A stretch of DNA of 64,000 nucleotides, from NCBI RefSeq assembly GCF_000187465.1, contig NZ_GL732439.1:273341-337340 (forward strand), written 5' to 3'. Made by a program: the position numbers and the translations under genes. Below are positions 40,737 to 50,165 of this stretch, piece by piece (within the stretch, counting starts at the first letter, position 1; every line of letters begins with the position of its first letter). Source of the DNA: Streptococcus infantis ATCC 700779 (GTDB taxonomy: Bacteria; Bacillota; Bacilli; Lactobacillales; Streptococcaceae). A model generated the notes under the pieces. It was not told the DNA's origin and searched no databases. It worked only from the letters and a program-made list of their open reading frames with translations.

Positions 40737-41932
40737 GAAATATGTTGGTTGTAATCAAAGAAACTTATTTACGTCATGTCAAATCCTGGAGTTTCTTCTT
40801 TATGGTAATCTCGCCGTTTCTCTTTATCGGCTTGTCTGGCGGAATTGGCTATCTACAAGGCTCCTCCCTGGCTCAGAATAATAAGGTGGCAGTAGTTAGT
40901 TCGGTGCCTGCTGTAACAGAGAGTCTTAAATCGACCAATGGCATTAATTTTGACTATAAGGATGAAGCAAGCGCCCAAGAAGCTGTCAAGGATGAAAAAA
41001 TCAAGGGCTATCTAACGATTGATCAAGAAGGTAGTGTCCTCAAGGCAGTCTATCACGGTGAAACTTCACTAGAGAGTGGCATTAAGTTAGCTGTGACAAC
41101 TAAGTTGAATGAACTCCAATACCAACTCAATCGTTCGGAGGCACATTTATCTCAGGAACAGGAACAACACTTGGCACAAACGATTCAATTCTCAGAGCAG
41201 ATTGATGAATCTAAGGAAAGTAAGAAGATGGTCCAAACCTTTGCGGCGGCAGGACTGGGTTTCTTCCTCTATATGATCTTGATCACTTATGCCAGTGTCA
41301 CTGCTCAAGAGGTAGCCAGTGAAAAAGGGACAAAAATTATGGAAGTGGTCTTCTCAAGTATTCGTGCTAGTCACTATTTTTACGCACGCATGATTGCCTT
41401 ACTTCTTGTCATTTTGACTCATATTGGTATTTATGTTGTAGGCGGACTTGGAGCTATCTTATTCTTTAAGGATATGCCTTTCTTGGCTAATTCAGGTATT
41501 CTAAGCCACTTGGGAGAAGCTTTTTCGGTCAATACCTTGTTGTTTGTCTTGGTCAGTCTCTTTATGTATGTGGTCTTGGCAGCCTTCTTAGGTTCTATGG
41601 TTTCTCGCCCTGAAGATGCAGGAAAGGCCTTATCTCCGTTGATGATTTTGATAATAGCTGGTTTTGTTGGCGTTACTGCCCTAGGTGCTGCAGGAGATAA
41701 TTTGATTTTGAAAATCGGTTCTTATATTCCTTTCATCTCGACCTTCTTTATGCCTTTCAGAGCTATTAATGGTTATGCAAATAGCATCGAGGCTTGGATC
41801 TCTCTTGTAATAACAGTTGTATTTGCCGTAACTGCAACAGCCTTTATCGGACGTATGTATGCCAGCCTAGTCCTCCAAACAGATGATTTAGGTATCTGGA
41901 AAACCTTTAAACGAGCTTTAAGCTATCACTAA
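40733..41932 (+). CDS. ABC-2 type exporter permease (NatB-like)
   Basis: 399 aa. N-terminal membrane helix (about 20-42), a large extracellular domain (about 43-165), then five more helices beginning FAAAGLGFFLYMILITYASV. The block QEVASEKGTKIMEVVFSSI is the conserved coupling motif of NatB/YhaP permeases. Partner of the preceding ATPase in a two-gene operon. Confidence 0.92.
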   Translation: MRNMLVVIKETYLRHVKSWSFFFMVISPFLFIGLSGGIGYLQGSSLAQNNKVAVVSSVPAVTESLKSTNGINFDYKDEASAQEAVKDEKIKGYLTIDQEGSVLKAVYHGETSLESGIKLAVTTKLNELQYQLNRSEAHLSQEQEQHLAQTIQFSEQIDESKESKKMVQTFAAAGLGFFLYMILITYASVTAQEVASEKGTKIMEVVFSSIRASHYFYARMIALLLVILTHIGIYVVGGLGAILFFKDMPFLANSGILSHLGEAFSVNTLLFVLVSLFMYVVLAAFLGSMVSRPEDAGKALSPLMILIIAGFVGVTALGAAGDNLILKIGSYIPFISTFFMPFRAINGYANSIEAWISLVITVVFAVTATAFIGRMYASLVLQTDDLGIWKTFKRALSYH

Positions 41933-41937
41933 AAGAG

Positions 41938-41967
41938 ACACCTTCAGTGAATACTGGAGGTGTTTTT
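41938..41967 (+). terminator. Terminator of the NatAB-like operon
   Basis: ACACCTTCAG / CTGGAGGTGT stem with one mismatch pair and a T run. Confidence 0.85.
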
Positions 41968-41981
41968 GCTTTACGAATTCA

Positions 41982-42010
41982 TTGCTGTCTGGTCTTCTTT
42001 ACTTTATAAT
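41982..42010 (+). promoter_or_regulatory. Promoter of a small-ORF transcript
   Basis: TTGCTG, 17 bp, TATAAT, placed between the terminator of the previous operon and a GGAGG-headed small ORF. Confidence 0.65.
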
Positions 42011-42036
42011 TAAAGAAGAATGAAAAGGAGGCGGCC

Positions 42037-42165
42037 ATGAACTATATGGATGTTGCTGAAAATGAGCATTTGTTAATCATTGTCCTTAGGATGATGCTGA
42101 TCATCCAGATGAGTGAAGATGAGGTGGAGGCGGCCTTGTCGATTGGTATCAACACCTTGACCTAA
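42037..42165 (+). CDS. Small protein of 42 aa, unknown
   Basis: ATG with an excellent ribosome site (AAAAGGAGG) six bases upstream, and its own promoter (TATAAT at 42005). The predicted peptide begins MNYMDVAENEHLLIIVLRMM and ends SIGINTLT. The central LLIIVLRMMLIIQM could be a short amphipathic or membrane helix; the second half is acidic (MSEDEVEAA). I recognise no family. About 120 nt of non-coding transcript and a terminator follow, so the unit spans roughly 42017-42287. It may be a true small protein or a regulatory RNA with an incidental ORF. Confidence 0.5.
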   Translation: MNYMDVAENEHLLIIVLRMMLIIQMSEDEVEAALSIGINTLT

Positions 42166-42251
42166 CGGATATCTATGGCTATGGCTAGTGTGAGGTTCTG
42201 CTGGGTAAAGTTTTCAAGCGCCGTTCGAATCTTCGGGACTAGATTTAGTAT

Positions 42252-42287
42252 ACCAGACGTCACTTGTATCAGTGGGCTGGTTTTTTT
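42252..42287 (+). terminator. Terminator of the small-ORF transcript
   Basis: ACCAG..CACT pairs with AGTG..CTGGT around TGTATC, followed by seven T. Confidence 0.75.
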
Positions 42288-42310
42288 GTTCTATGCTTTA
42301 CAGATTTTTC

Positions 42311-42372
42311 TTGACAAGTTTTCTTTGTTATGGTAATATTTTAGGCAACAAGTGTTGCGCAACAAATGTTGC
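42311..42372 (+). promoter_or_regulatory. Promoter and double palindromic operator of the TetR-ABC operon
   Basis: TTGACA (42311), 17 bp, TAATAT (42334). Immediately downstream lie two abutting 14 bp perfect palindromes: GCAACAAGTGTTGC (42345-42358) and GCAACAAATGTTGC (42359-42372). They cover the predicted transcription start and end 14 bp before the regulator ATG. The layout is that of an autorepressed TetR operator. Confidence 0.85.
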
Positions 42373-42386
42373 ACGAAAGGAGTCTT

Positions 42387-42962
42387 ATGCCACCCAAGGT
42401 TAAATTTAGTAAAGAGGCTATGATTGGGACAGCTTTACAATTGGTGAGAGAAGAGGGAATAGCTAGTTTAACGGCTCGAGCATTAGCGGAAAAACTGGGA
42501 GCCACACCAAGAGTCATTTTTGGGCAATTTGCAAATATGGCTGAGTTACAAGCAGAGGTTATTGTTGCTGCGGAAATGGTCGTGGTGGAGTATATACGAA
42601 AGGCTTTAGAAGATGAGAAGCCTTTTCGATCTGTCGGGGTTGCTTATATCCTGTTCGCCTCAAAAGAGCCCCAACTTTTTCAATTGCTTTTCCAAAATCC
42701 TAGCAAAGATCCGATTCGTCGCTTTCAAGATTTTCTTCCCATGAAGGATCATAGTTACCAATTGGTTCTGGATTCGATTGTCGCAGACTATCCGTTGACG
42801 CTAGAGGAGGCTAGTCGCTTGTACCAGCATCTATTCATCTACTCACACGGCATGGCCTCTATGGTTGCTTCTGGTATTTATCAGTTCAGCATGGAAGAAG
42901 TGATTGGTTTATTGACAGAAGTTTGTCAATCTCTCATCAAAGAAATGGTAGGAAAGAAATGA
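42387..42962 (+). CDS. TetR/AcrR family transcriptional regulator
   Basis: 191 aa from the ATG after AAAGGAG. N-terminal helix-turn-helix (about residues 25-52, LTARALAEKLGATPRVIFGQ) and a C-terminal ligand-binding helical domain (about 60-191). It overlaps the ABC ATPase gene by 4 bp (ATGA) and probably represses the whole operon from the two palindromes in its leader. Inducer unknown. Confidence 0.92.
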   Translation: MPPKVKFSKEAMIGTALQLVREEGIASLTARALAEKLGATPRVIFGQFANMAELQAEVIVAAEMVVVEYIRKALEDEKPFRSVGVAYILFASKEPQLFQLLFQNPSKDPIRRFQDFLPMKDHSYQLVLDSIVADYPLTLEEASRLYQHLFIYSHGMASMVASGIYQFSMEEVIGLLTEVCQSLIKEMVGKK

Positions 42963-43639
42963 TTCAACTAGAAAATGTATACAAAGGCTACGGCCAAACC
43001 AAGGTTTTAAAAGGGATTGATCTACAGATTCAAGACCAGGATGATGTAGTTATCCTAGGTCCTTCTGGATCAGGAAAGTCAACCCTCTTAAACGTGTTAT
43101 CCGGATTAGAAAAGGTAGATGAGGGGCATATTCTCATTCAAGGACAGTATTTATCGCAGCTCACGGATGCTCAATTGACGGCCTTTAGACGTGAGAAGAT
43201 TGCCTTTATTTTCCAGCAGTATTATTTATTGCCGAATCTCACGGTTAGACAAAATGTTAAGATGGGAGCTGACCTGGCAGACAATCATGATTTTTTGCAG
43301 ATTATCGAGGATTTGGGACTTGGCGATAAGCTGAACAAGTATCCGAGTGAATTGTCTGGTGGGGAACAGCAGAGAGTCTCCATTGCACGTGCCCTGGCCA
43401 AAAAGCCAGAGATTCTTTTCTTAGATGAGCCGACGGGGGCCCTGGATGAAGAAACAGGGCGCAAGATTCTCGACTATATCTGGAAGTTAAAGGAAAAGCT
43501 TGGTTTTACCCTCATCATGGTGACGCACAACCAAAATATTGCGGATATGGCCAGAACCATCATTCGTGTCAATAGTGGCAAGATTACCCAAGTTGTGACC
43601 AACGATCAGCCTCAGACTGCCTATGAGATTGGATGGTAA
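42959..43639 (+). CDS. ABC transporter ATP-binding protein (LolD/MacB-like)
   Basis: 226 aa from the ATG overlapping the regulator stop, with GGAAAG upstream. Walker [17 protein letters not shown] (about residues 36-51), signature [15 protein letters not shown], Walker [18 protein letters not shown]-switch VTHNQ. The class energises FtsX-type permeases, here the next gene. Exports or extracts peptides, lipids or antibiotics; substrate not evident. Confidence 0.93.
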   Translation: MIQLENVYKGYGQTKVLKGIDLQIQDQDDVVILGPSGSGKSTLLNVLSGLEKVDEGHILIQGQYLSQLTDAQLTAFRREKIAFIFQQYYLLPNLTVRQNVKMGADLADNHDFLQIIEDLGLGDKLNKYPSELSGGEQQRVSIARALAKKPEILFLDEPTGALDEETGRKILDYIWKLKEKLGFTLIMVTHNQNIADMARTIIRVNSGKITQVVTNDQPQTAYEIGW

Positions 43640-43642
43640 GCC

Positions 43643-44788
43643 ATGTTTTCAGTAAAAGATATTCGAAAATTAGTTGTCGTCAGTATCATTGGGGCTTGTG
43701 CGGTTTTTGTGGTCAATCTCTTCTTGAATTTTTATCTTGATATCGAGCAGTTGGAGATTTCTAAAACCAATCCGATGATTATGGCCTATTATGATGCTCA
43801 GGTTTCGCTATCTTGGATGGTGGCCATGGTCAGTGGGGTTGTCTTGTCCTTGACGTCGATCCTTCTCATGTGTTTTTATATCAAACAATTTGTCGATGAC
43901 CACAAGGAACAATTAGGGATTTTAAAGGCTTTGGGCTATAGCAATGGCCAGTTGGCGAAACGATTTTGGGTTTTTGGGCTCAGTTTTGGAGTTGGAGCGC
44001 TTTTTGGCTATTTCTCTTCTTTTCTTATGATGGGTCATTTTTATGACTTTCGTAATGAAAAGGGGATCCTGCCAGAAATCACCATCAATTTTCACTGGCA
44101 GCTCTTAGTTGCATTGGTGATCCTTCCAACAGCATTTTTTATGCTTCTCGCGATTGGCTATGCTAGAAGACAACTACAAACGCCGGCCCTTCGCCTATTG
44201 AAAAAGTCCCCAAGTCCGATCAAAGTCAAAAGGAGAAAGAGGGCTCCTAAGAAAGAGAAAGACTTCCTAAAAGAGCTGTCTTCGTCACTGATTTGGGGAA
44301 GAAAATCGATCCTGTTTTTTGTGGTCTTTGGCTCCATGTGTTTCGCGGCCATGGTTCAATTGTCTTTTGGCCTCAGGGACTACACAGATGACATCATCCA
44401 AACCATGATGATCATGATTGGCTTGATCCTTTCTTTCTCGATCCTCTTTTTGTCATTGGGGATTGTCGTTTCAGAAAGTCGTGAAACCTTGGCCCTCATG
44501 AAGGCTTTTGGCTACACAGATCGTGAATGCCAAAGTCATATTCTCGCTCCCTATCGTTTGTGGGCCTATCTAGGCTTTTGCCTTGGGACGGCTTATCAAT
44601 ACGGTATCATGGAAATCTTGATTGGTGTGATCAAAGACACGGTACCTGAAAAGATTGAGCACAACTTTGACTGGAACGTTTGCTTTTGGACTTTGATCGT
44701 TTTTGCTGTGGTTTATGAAAGTCTCTTTTATCTATCCAACAGAAAACTCCAAAAACAAACCATCAAAGAAGTGCTCTTAGCTGAATAA
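43643..44788 (+). CDS. FtsX-like ABC transporter permease
   Basis: 381 aa with two FtsX-type halves. The first runs about 10-185 (QLGILKALGYSNGQLAKRF is the conserved coupling helix). The second runs about 225-375 (LALMKAFGYTDRECQSHI is the matching motif). About eight membrane helices with a basic cytoplasmic linker (KVKRRKRAPKKEKD). It lacks the large extracellular domain of BceB, so it is unlike bacitracin-sensing permeases. Last intact gene of the TetR operon. Confidence 0.85.
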   Translation: MFSVKDIRKLVVVSIIGACAVFVVNLFLNFYLDIEQLEISKTNPMIMAYYDAQVSLSWMVAMVSGVVLSLTSILLMCFYIKQFVDDHKEQLGILKALGYSNGQLAKRFWVFGLSFGVGALFGYFSSFLMMGHFYDFRNEKGILPEITINFHWQLLVALVILPTAFFMLLAIGYARRQLQTPALRLLKKSPSPIKVKRRKRAPKKEKDFLKELSSSLIWGRKSILFFVVFGSMCFAAMVQLSFGLRDYTDDIIQTMMIMIGLILSFSILFLSLGIVVSESRETLALMKAFGYTDRECQSHILAPYRLWAYLGFCLGTAYQYGIMEILIGVIKDTVPEKIEHNFDWNVCFWTLIVFAVVYESLFYLSNRKLQKQTIKEVLLAE

Positions 44789-44797
44789 ATAGAAAAG

Positions 44798-44968
44798 TCT
44801 GGGACAAAAGTCCTAGCCTCTAAATTGTCTTTGGATTGTCGAGCAAGACGCAGTGGTTGAGTGGACTCTACTACGCTGATTTCATCAGCTTTTACAGCCC
44901 TACTCAACTGTGCGGAGGTGGGACGACGAAATCGAATTCTAGCGAATTACCGATTTCTGTCCCACTCT
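44798..44968. repeat. Non-coding element with nested inverted repeats
   Basis: The ends GGGACA (44801) and TGTCCC (44958-44963) are inverted. Inside, GCAGTGGTTGAGTGG is roughly complementary to CCCTACTCAACTGTGC, and GCTGAT/ATCAGC closes a central hairpin. No ORF crosses it. The overall fold would be one long stem, like a MITE-type repeat or a large intergenic hairpin. I recall similar stretches repeated between genes in mitis-group genomes, but this is not checked. The flanks 44969-45050 hold only a ribosome site for the short ORF that follows. Confidence 0.5.
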
Positions 44969-45050
44969 CTTTCTTTTGAAAATCATTGACAGAGAGAGGC
45001 TTTTCCGCTATTTTAGGGGAATGAAAGAAAAGGAAAGGAAAGGGATTGAG

Positions 45051-45185
45051 ATGAAACGGAGTTACTGGCAGGACCTGAAAGGGGCCTTTTACTTAATCTG
45101 GCGCAATAAATGGTCCTTTATCTCTATAGGGATTCTCTTGCAGTTTGTGGCTGGTATTGGGGCTGTGACCTTGTGTCATAAATAA
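45051..45185 (+). pseudogene. Truncated membrane-protein gene (44 codons)
   Basis: An ATG with a purine-rich site (AAGGAAAGGGATTGAG) starts MKRSYWQDLKGAFYLIWRNK, then a hydrophobic stretch (WSFISIGILLQFVAGIGAV) and an early stop. It looks like the first membrane helix of a longer protein. The N-terminus resembles streptococcal membrane-anchored glycerophosphodiester phosphodiesterases (weak recollection). It could also be a genuine single-helix small protein. The nearby inverted-repeat element suggests a rearrangement. Confidence 0.4.
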
Positions 45186-45191
45186 ATCAAT

Positions 45192-45220
45192 AGACCTGTG
45201 AGTGTATCTCCCAGGTCTTT
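45192..45220 (+). terminator. Hairpin after the truncated gene
   Basis: AGACCTG / CAGGTCT with a 13 nt loop and a short T tract. Confidence 0.5.
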
Positions 45221-45260
45221 CAATTAGCTGAAATATTTCACATTAATTTCTTCTAAACCT

Positions 45261-45289
45261 TTGACTAATAAAGAAAATTATCGTACAAT
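45261..45289 (+). promoter_or_regulatory. Promoter of rpoE
   Basis: TTGACT, 17 bp, TACAAT, near-consensus; the leader is about 65 nt. Confidence 0.8.
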
Positions 45290-45362
45290 AAAGAGTACGT
45301 GATAAAATGAGACCAGAGTTTATATACTCTGGCGTTAGTAGTAAAAAAAGAGGAGAAACGCT

Positions 45363-45938
45363 TTGGAATTAGAAGTATTTGCTGGGCAAGAAAAAAGTGA
45401 ACTATCTATGATTGAGGTGGCTCGTGCCATCTTGGAACAACGTGGTCGCGACCACGAGATGCATTTTAGCGATTTGGTCAATGAAATCCAAAACTATCTT
45501 GGTACCTCTAATAGCGATATTCGCGAAGCACTACCTTTGTTCTATACAGAGTTGAACTTTGATGGGAGCTTCATCTCTCTTGGAGATAACAAGTGGGGCC
45601 TTCGTTCATGGTATGGAGTAGATGAAATTGATGAAGAAATCATTGCTCTTGAAGAAAGTGACGATGAAGAAGTAGCACCTAAAGCTAAGAAAAAACGTGT
45701 CAATGCCTTTATGGATGGAGATACGGATGCCATTGATTATGGTGCAGATGATCCAGAGGATGAGGACGCCTACGAAGAAGATCCAGCTCTTTCTTATGAT
45801 GATGAAAATCCAGACGATGAAAAGAACGAAGTAGAAGCCTACGACGCTGAAATTAACGAAATCGCACCAGATGATCTTGGGGAAGATGTTGATCTCGTTG
45901 AAGAAGATGACGAAGATTCTGAGGAAGAAGAAGAATAA
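45363..45938 (+). CDS. rpoE: RNA polymerase delta subunit
   Basis: 191 aa beginning at a TTG codon ([20 protein letters not shown]) placed 7 nt after GAGGAGAAA-type sequence; no ATG fits the conserved N-terminus. Folded N-terminal HARE-HTH domain (about 1-90) and a long, extremely acidic, disordered tail (Asp/Glu about 105-191). Delta speeds recycling of RNA polymerase and affects promoter selectivity in Firmicutes. Confidence 0.96.
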   Translation: MELEVFAGQEKSELSMIEVARAILEQRGRDHEMHFSDLVNEIQNYLGTSNSDIREALPLFYTELNFDGSFISLGDNKWGLRSWYGVDEIDEEIIALEESDDEEVAPKAKKKRVNAFMDGDTDAIDYGADDPEDEDAYEEDPALSYDDENPDDEKNEVEAYDAEINEIAPDDLGEDVDLVEEDDEDSEEEEE

Positions 45939-45943
45939 TACCA

Positions 45944-45977
45944 AACAACAAGGAAATCTCCTTGTTGTTTTCTTTTC
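45944..45977 (+). terminator. Terminator of rpoE
   Basis: AAACAACAAGG / CCTTGTTGTTT hairpin, T-rich tail. Confidence 0.9.
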
Positions 45978-46012
45978 TGCAGTAGAACTATAAATCTAGT
46001 AAAGAATGACAT

Positions 46013-46041
46013 TTGACAAATGAGCCAAATTGAGGTAAGAT
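46013..46041 (+). promoter_or_regulatory. Promoter of pyrG
   Basis: TTGACA, 17 bp, TAAGAT. The predicted start is GGGCACC at 46049. Confidence 0.8.
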
Positions 46042-46048
46042 ATTGTTC

Positions 46049-46104
46049 GGGCACCTCTTTTTGAGGTCGGAGCTTCCTAGTTACTAGGGAGCTATTTTTG
46101 TTTT
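46049..46104 (+). promoter_or_regulatory. CTP-sensitive attenuator of pyrG
   Basis: The predicted transcript starts GGGC, as in B. subtilis pyrG. There, low CTP stalls polymerase at the first C and extra G residues are added; the poly-G end then blocks the terminator. Here the leader has a pyrimidine-rich ACCTCTTTTT, then the terminator stem AGCTTCCTAG / CTAGGGAGCT (about 46071-46093) with ATTTTTGTTTTT after it. The arrangement matches the known mechanism; the detailed pairing is inferred. Confidence 0.8.
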
Positions 46105-46142
46105 TCCAGGAAAATGATCATCCTGGATTGTAGTTATCGGTG

Positions 46143-46184
46143 AAGATCTTGTTTTCTTAGTCCCCCTCTAGTGAACAAGATCTT
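46143..46184 (+). other. Second stem-loop in the pyrG leader
   Basis: AAGATCTTGTT (46143-46153) and AACAAGATCTT (46174-46184), an 11 bp perfect stem with a 20 nt pyrimidine-rich loop (CCCCCTC). It lies after the attenuator and before the ribosome site. No T run follows, so it is not a terminator. Confidence 0.6.
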
Positions 46185-46195
46185 GAGCATTTTAG

Positions 46196-47815
<1,620 letters not shown>

Positions 47816-47821
47816 TAGAAT

Positions 47822-47853
47822 AAACCTTTGAGAGTCATCTCAGAGGTTTTTAT
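47822..47853 (+). terminator. Terminator of pyrG
   Basis: AAACCTTTGAGA / TCTCAGAGGTTT hairpin with a TTTTATTT tail. Confidence 0.88.
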
Positions 47854-47896
47854 TTGTTTTCAGTATTATGAAAATCTGGAAAATCAGCTCTGAATT

Positions 47897-47905
47897 TGGT
47901 AAGAT
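47897..47905 (+). promoter_or_regulatory. Extended -10 of the methyltransferase gene, leaderless arrangement
   Basis: TGGTAAGAT ends 6 nt before the ATG; no ribosome site in between. Confidence 0.55.
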
Positions 47906-47911
47906 AAGATT

Positions 47912-48865
47912 ATGGATTTTGAAAAAATTGAACAAGCATATACCTATTTACTAGAAAATGTCCAAATCATTCAAAACGATTTGGCGACAAGTTTTTATGA
48001 TGCCTTGATTGAACAAAATGGGATCTATCTGGATGGTCAGACAAATCTGGAAGATGTCAAGAAAAACAATCAAGCCTTAAAACGTCTGGCACTTCGAAAA
48101 GAGGAGTGGTTACGGACCTATCAATTTTTGTTAATGAAGGCAGCTCAAACAGAACCTCTTCAAGCCAATCACCAGTTCACACCGGATGCGATTGGTCACT
48201 TGATGATTTTTATCATTGAACAACTTTTCCCTGCTGAAAATGTGAGCTTATTGGAATTGGGATCTGGGATGGGAATTCTGGGAGCTAGTTTCTTAACGTC
48301 CATGAACAAAAAGGTAGATTACCTGGGAATAGAACTTGATGACCTCTTGATTGACTTGGCGGCAAGCATGGCGGAAGTAATGGATCTTAAAATGGGCTTT
48401 GTCCAAGGAGATGCAGTACGTCCACAAGTATTAAAAGAAAGTGACATCATTGTGAGCGACCTGCCTGTCGGTTACTATCCAGATGATCAGATAGCCTCAC
48501 GCTATCAAGTAGCGGCTAAGAATGAACATACTTATGCTCATCATTTGTTAATGGAACAATCACTCAAGTATCTCAGAACAGGAGGCTATGCGATTTTTCT
48601 AGCTCCAACAGATCTCCTGACAAGTCCTCAGAGTGAACTTTTGAAATCATGGCTGACTGAACAGGCTCAACTAGTGGCTATTGTAGCCTTACCCGAGGAT
48701 CTCTTCGCCCAAGGAGCTCAGTCTAAGAGCATTTTTGTCCTACAAAAAAGGACAGGAGAAGGAGTTGAACCATTTGTTTATCCACTTACCAGTCTTCGTG
48801 ACCCTGAAATTTTGATGGAATTTAAGGAAAATTTTCAAAATTGGTGTCAAGGGCATGAAATCTAG
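47912..48865 (+). CDS. Class I SAM-dependent methyltransferase (N6-DNA methylase-like)
   Basis: 317 aa. N-terminal helical region (about 1-95), then a Rossmann domain with LLELGSGMGILGASFL (SAM loop, about residues 112-127). The catalytic-position motif is SDLPVGYYP, replacing the NPPY of true N6-adenine methyltransferases. C-terminal strands resemble type I restriction modification subunits. No restriction or specificity gene is nearby. In pneumococcus, as I recall, this gene sits between the comG competence operon and ackA. Here ackA follows but pyrG precedes. Function unknown. Confidence 0.8.
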   Translation: MDFEKIEQAYTYLLENVQIIQNDLATSFYDALIEQNGIYLDGQTNLEDVKKNNQALKRLALRKEEWLRTYQFLLMKAAQTEPLQANHQFTPDAIGHLMIFIIEQLFPAENVSLLELGSGMGILGASFLTSMNKKVDYLGIELDDLLIDLAASMAEVMDLKMGFVQGDAVRPQVLKESDIIVSDLPVGYYPDDQIASRYQVAAKNEHTYAHHLLMEQSLKYLRTGGYAIFLAPTDLLTSPQSELLKSWLTEQAQLVAIVALPEDLFAQGAQSKSIFVLQKRTGEGVEPFVYPLTSLRDPEILMEFKENFQNWCQGHEI

Positions 48866-48877
48866 TGCAAATTTTGG

Positions 48878-48900
48878 TATAATAGTTGAAAACGCTTAAA
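48878..48900 (+). promoter_or_regulatory. ackA promoter with a cre-like site
   Basis: Extended -10 TGGTATAAT (TATAAT at 48878-48883). TTGAAAACGCTTAAA (48886-48900) matches the CcpA cre consensus WTGNAANCGNWNNCW except at one position and overlaps the predicted start site. Confidence 0.4.
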
Positions 48901-48915
48901 AAGGGGAATAAATTT

Positions 48916-50106
48916 ATGACAAAAACCATTGCAATTAACGCTGGAAGCTCTAGCTTGAAATGGCAACTATATCAAATGCCAGAAGAAAAGGTGCTTGCAA
49001 AAGGTTTAATTGAGCGAATCGGATTGAAGGATTCTGTTTCAACAGTTAAGTTTGATGGTCGTTCTGAAGAACAAGTTCTTGATATTGAAAACCATACCTT
49101 GGCTGTTAAGATTTTACTTGATGACTTGATTCGTTTTAATATTATTAAAACTTATGATGAAATTACTGGTGTCGGACACCGTGTTGTTGCAGGTGGAGAG
49201 TACTTCAAAGAGTCTACAGTTGTTGAAGGTGATGTCTTAGAAAAAATTGAAGAACTAGGACTTCTTGCTCCATTGCACAACCCTGCCAATGCAGCTGGGA
49301 TTCGTGCCTTCAAAGAATTGTTGCCAGATATTACAAGTGTAGCAGTCTTTGATACATCATTCCACACAACAATGCCAGAGAAGGCATACCGTTATCCATT
49401 ACCAACTAAGTACTATACAGAAAACAAGGTTCGTAAATATGGAGCACACGGTACAAGTCACCAATATGTTGCTCAAGAAGCAGCAAAACTTTTGGGACGT
49501 CCATTAGAAGAGTTGAAGTTGATCACTTGCCATATTGGTAACGGTGCTTCTATCACAGCTGTTAAAGGTGGTCAATCAATCGATACATCAATGGGATTCA
49601 CTCCACTTGGTGGTGTTATGATGGGAACTCGTACAGGGGATATTGATCCAGCCATCATTCCTTATTTAATGCAATATACAGAGGACTTTAACAAGCCTGA
49701 GGACATCAGTCGTATTCTTAATCGTGAGTCAGGATTGCTGGGTGTTTCAGGGAAGTCTAGTGATATGCGTGATGTGATTGCTGCAATGGAAGCAGGGGAT
49801 CATGATGCTGCTTTGGCATTTGAAATGTATGTTGACCGTATCCAAAAACACATTGGACAATACTTGGCAGTCCTAAACGGGGCAGATGCTATTATCTTTA
49901 CTGCTGGTGTTGGTGAAAATGCAACTCTTGTGCGTGAGAAAGTTATTTCAGGTATCTCTTGGTTTGGTTGTGATCTAGACCCAGAGAAAAATGTCTTTGG
50001 AGTAACTGGAGACATTTCTACAGATGCTGCGACACTTCGTGTACTTGTCATCCCAACGGATGAAGAACTTGTCATTGCGCGTGATGTTGAGCGTTTGAAA
50101 AAATAA
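48916..50106 (+). CDS. ackA: Acetate kinase
   Basis: 396 aa from the ATG after AAAAAGGGGAATAA ([19 protein letters not shown]); the frame extends ten codons further up but across the promoter. ASKHA-fold kinase motifs: [57 protein letters not shown]. Makes ATP and acetate from acetyl phosphate, a major energy step in streptococci, and sets acetyl phosphate levels produced by SpxB. Confidence 0.97.
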   Translation: MTKTIAINAGSSSLKWQLYQMPEEKVLAKGLIERIGLKDSVSTVKFDGRSEEQVLDIENHTLAVKILLDDLIRFNIIKTYDEITGVGHRVVAGGEYFKESTVVEGDVLEKIEELGLLAPLHNPANAAGIRAFKELLPDITSVAVFDTSFHTTMPEKAYRYPLPTKYYTENKVRKYGAHGTSHQYVAQEAAKLLGRPLEELKLITCHIGNGASITAVKGGQSIDTSMGFTPLGGVMMGTRTGDIDPAIIPYLMQYTEDFNKPEDISRILNRESGLLGVSGKSSDMRDVIAAMEAGDHDAALAFEMYVDRIQKHIGQYLAVLNGADAIIFTAGVGENATLVREKVISGISWFGCDLDPEKNVFGVTGDISTDAATLRVLVIPTDEELVIARDVERLKK

Positions 50107-50115
50107 ATGATAAGA

Positions 50116-50155
50116 AAAACGACCTTTTCGAAAGAGAGGTCGATTTTTTATTTTT
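50116..50155. terminator. Bidirectional terminator between ackA and birA
   Basis: CGACCT / AGGTCG stem with flanking A and T runs on both sides. Confidence 0.8.
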
Positions 50156-50165
50156 AAAAAATAAT

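Noticed and set aside
42221..42236. tRNA-like GTTCGAATC segment
   Set aside because: The flanking bases do not form a 5 bp T stem, and no acceptor or anticodon arm is found nearby.
47912..48865. Restriction-modification system
   Set aside because: The methyltransferase has no restriction or specificity partner nearby and lacks the NPPY motif.
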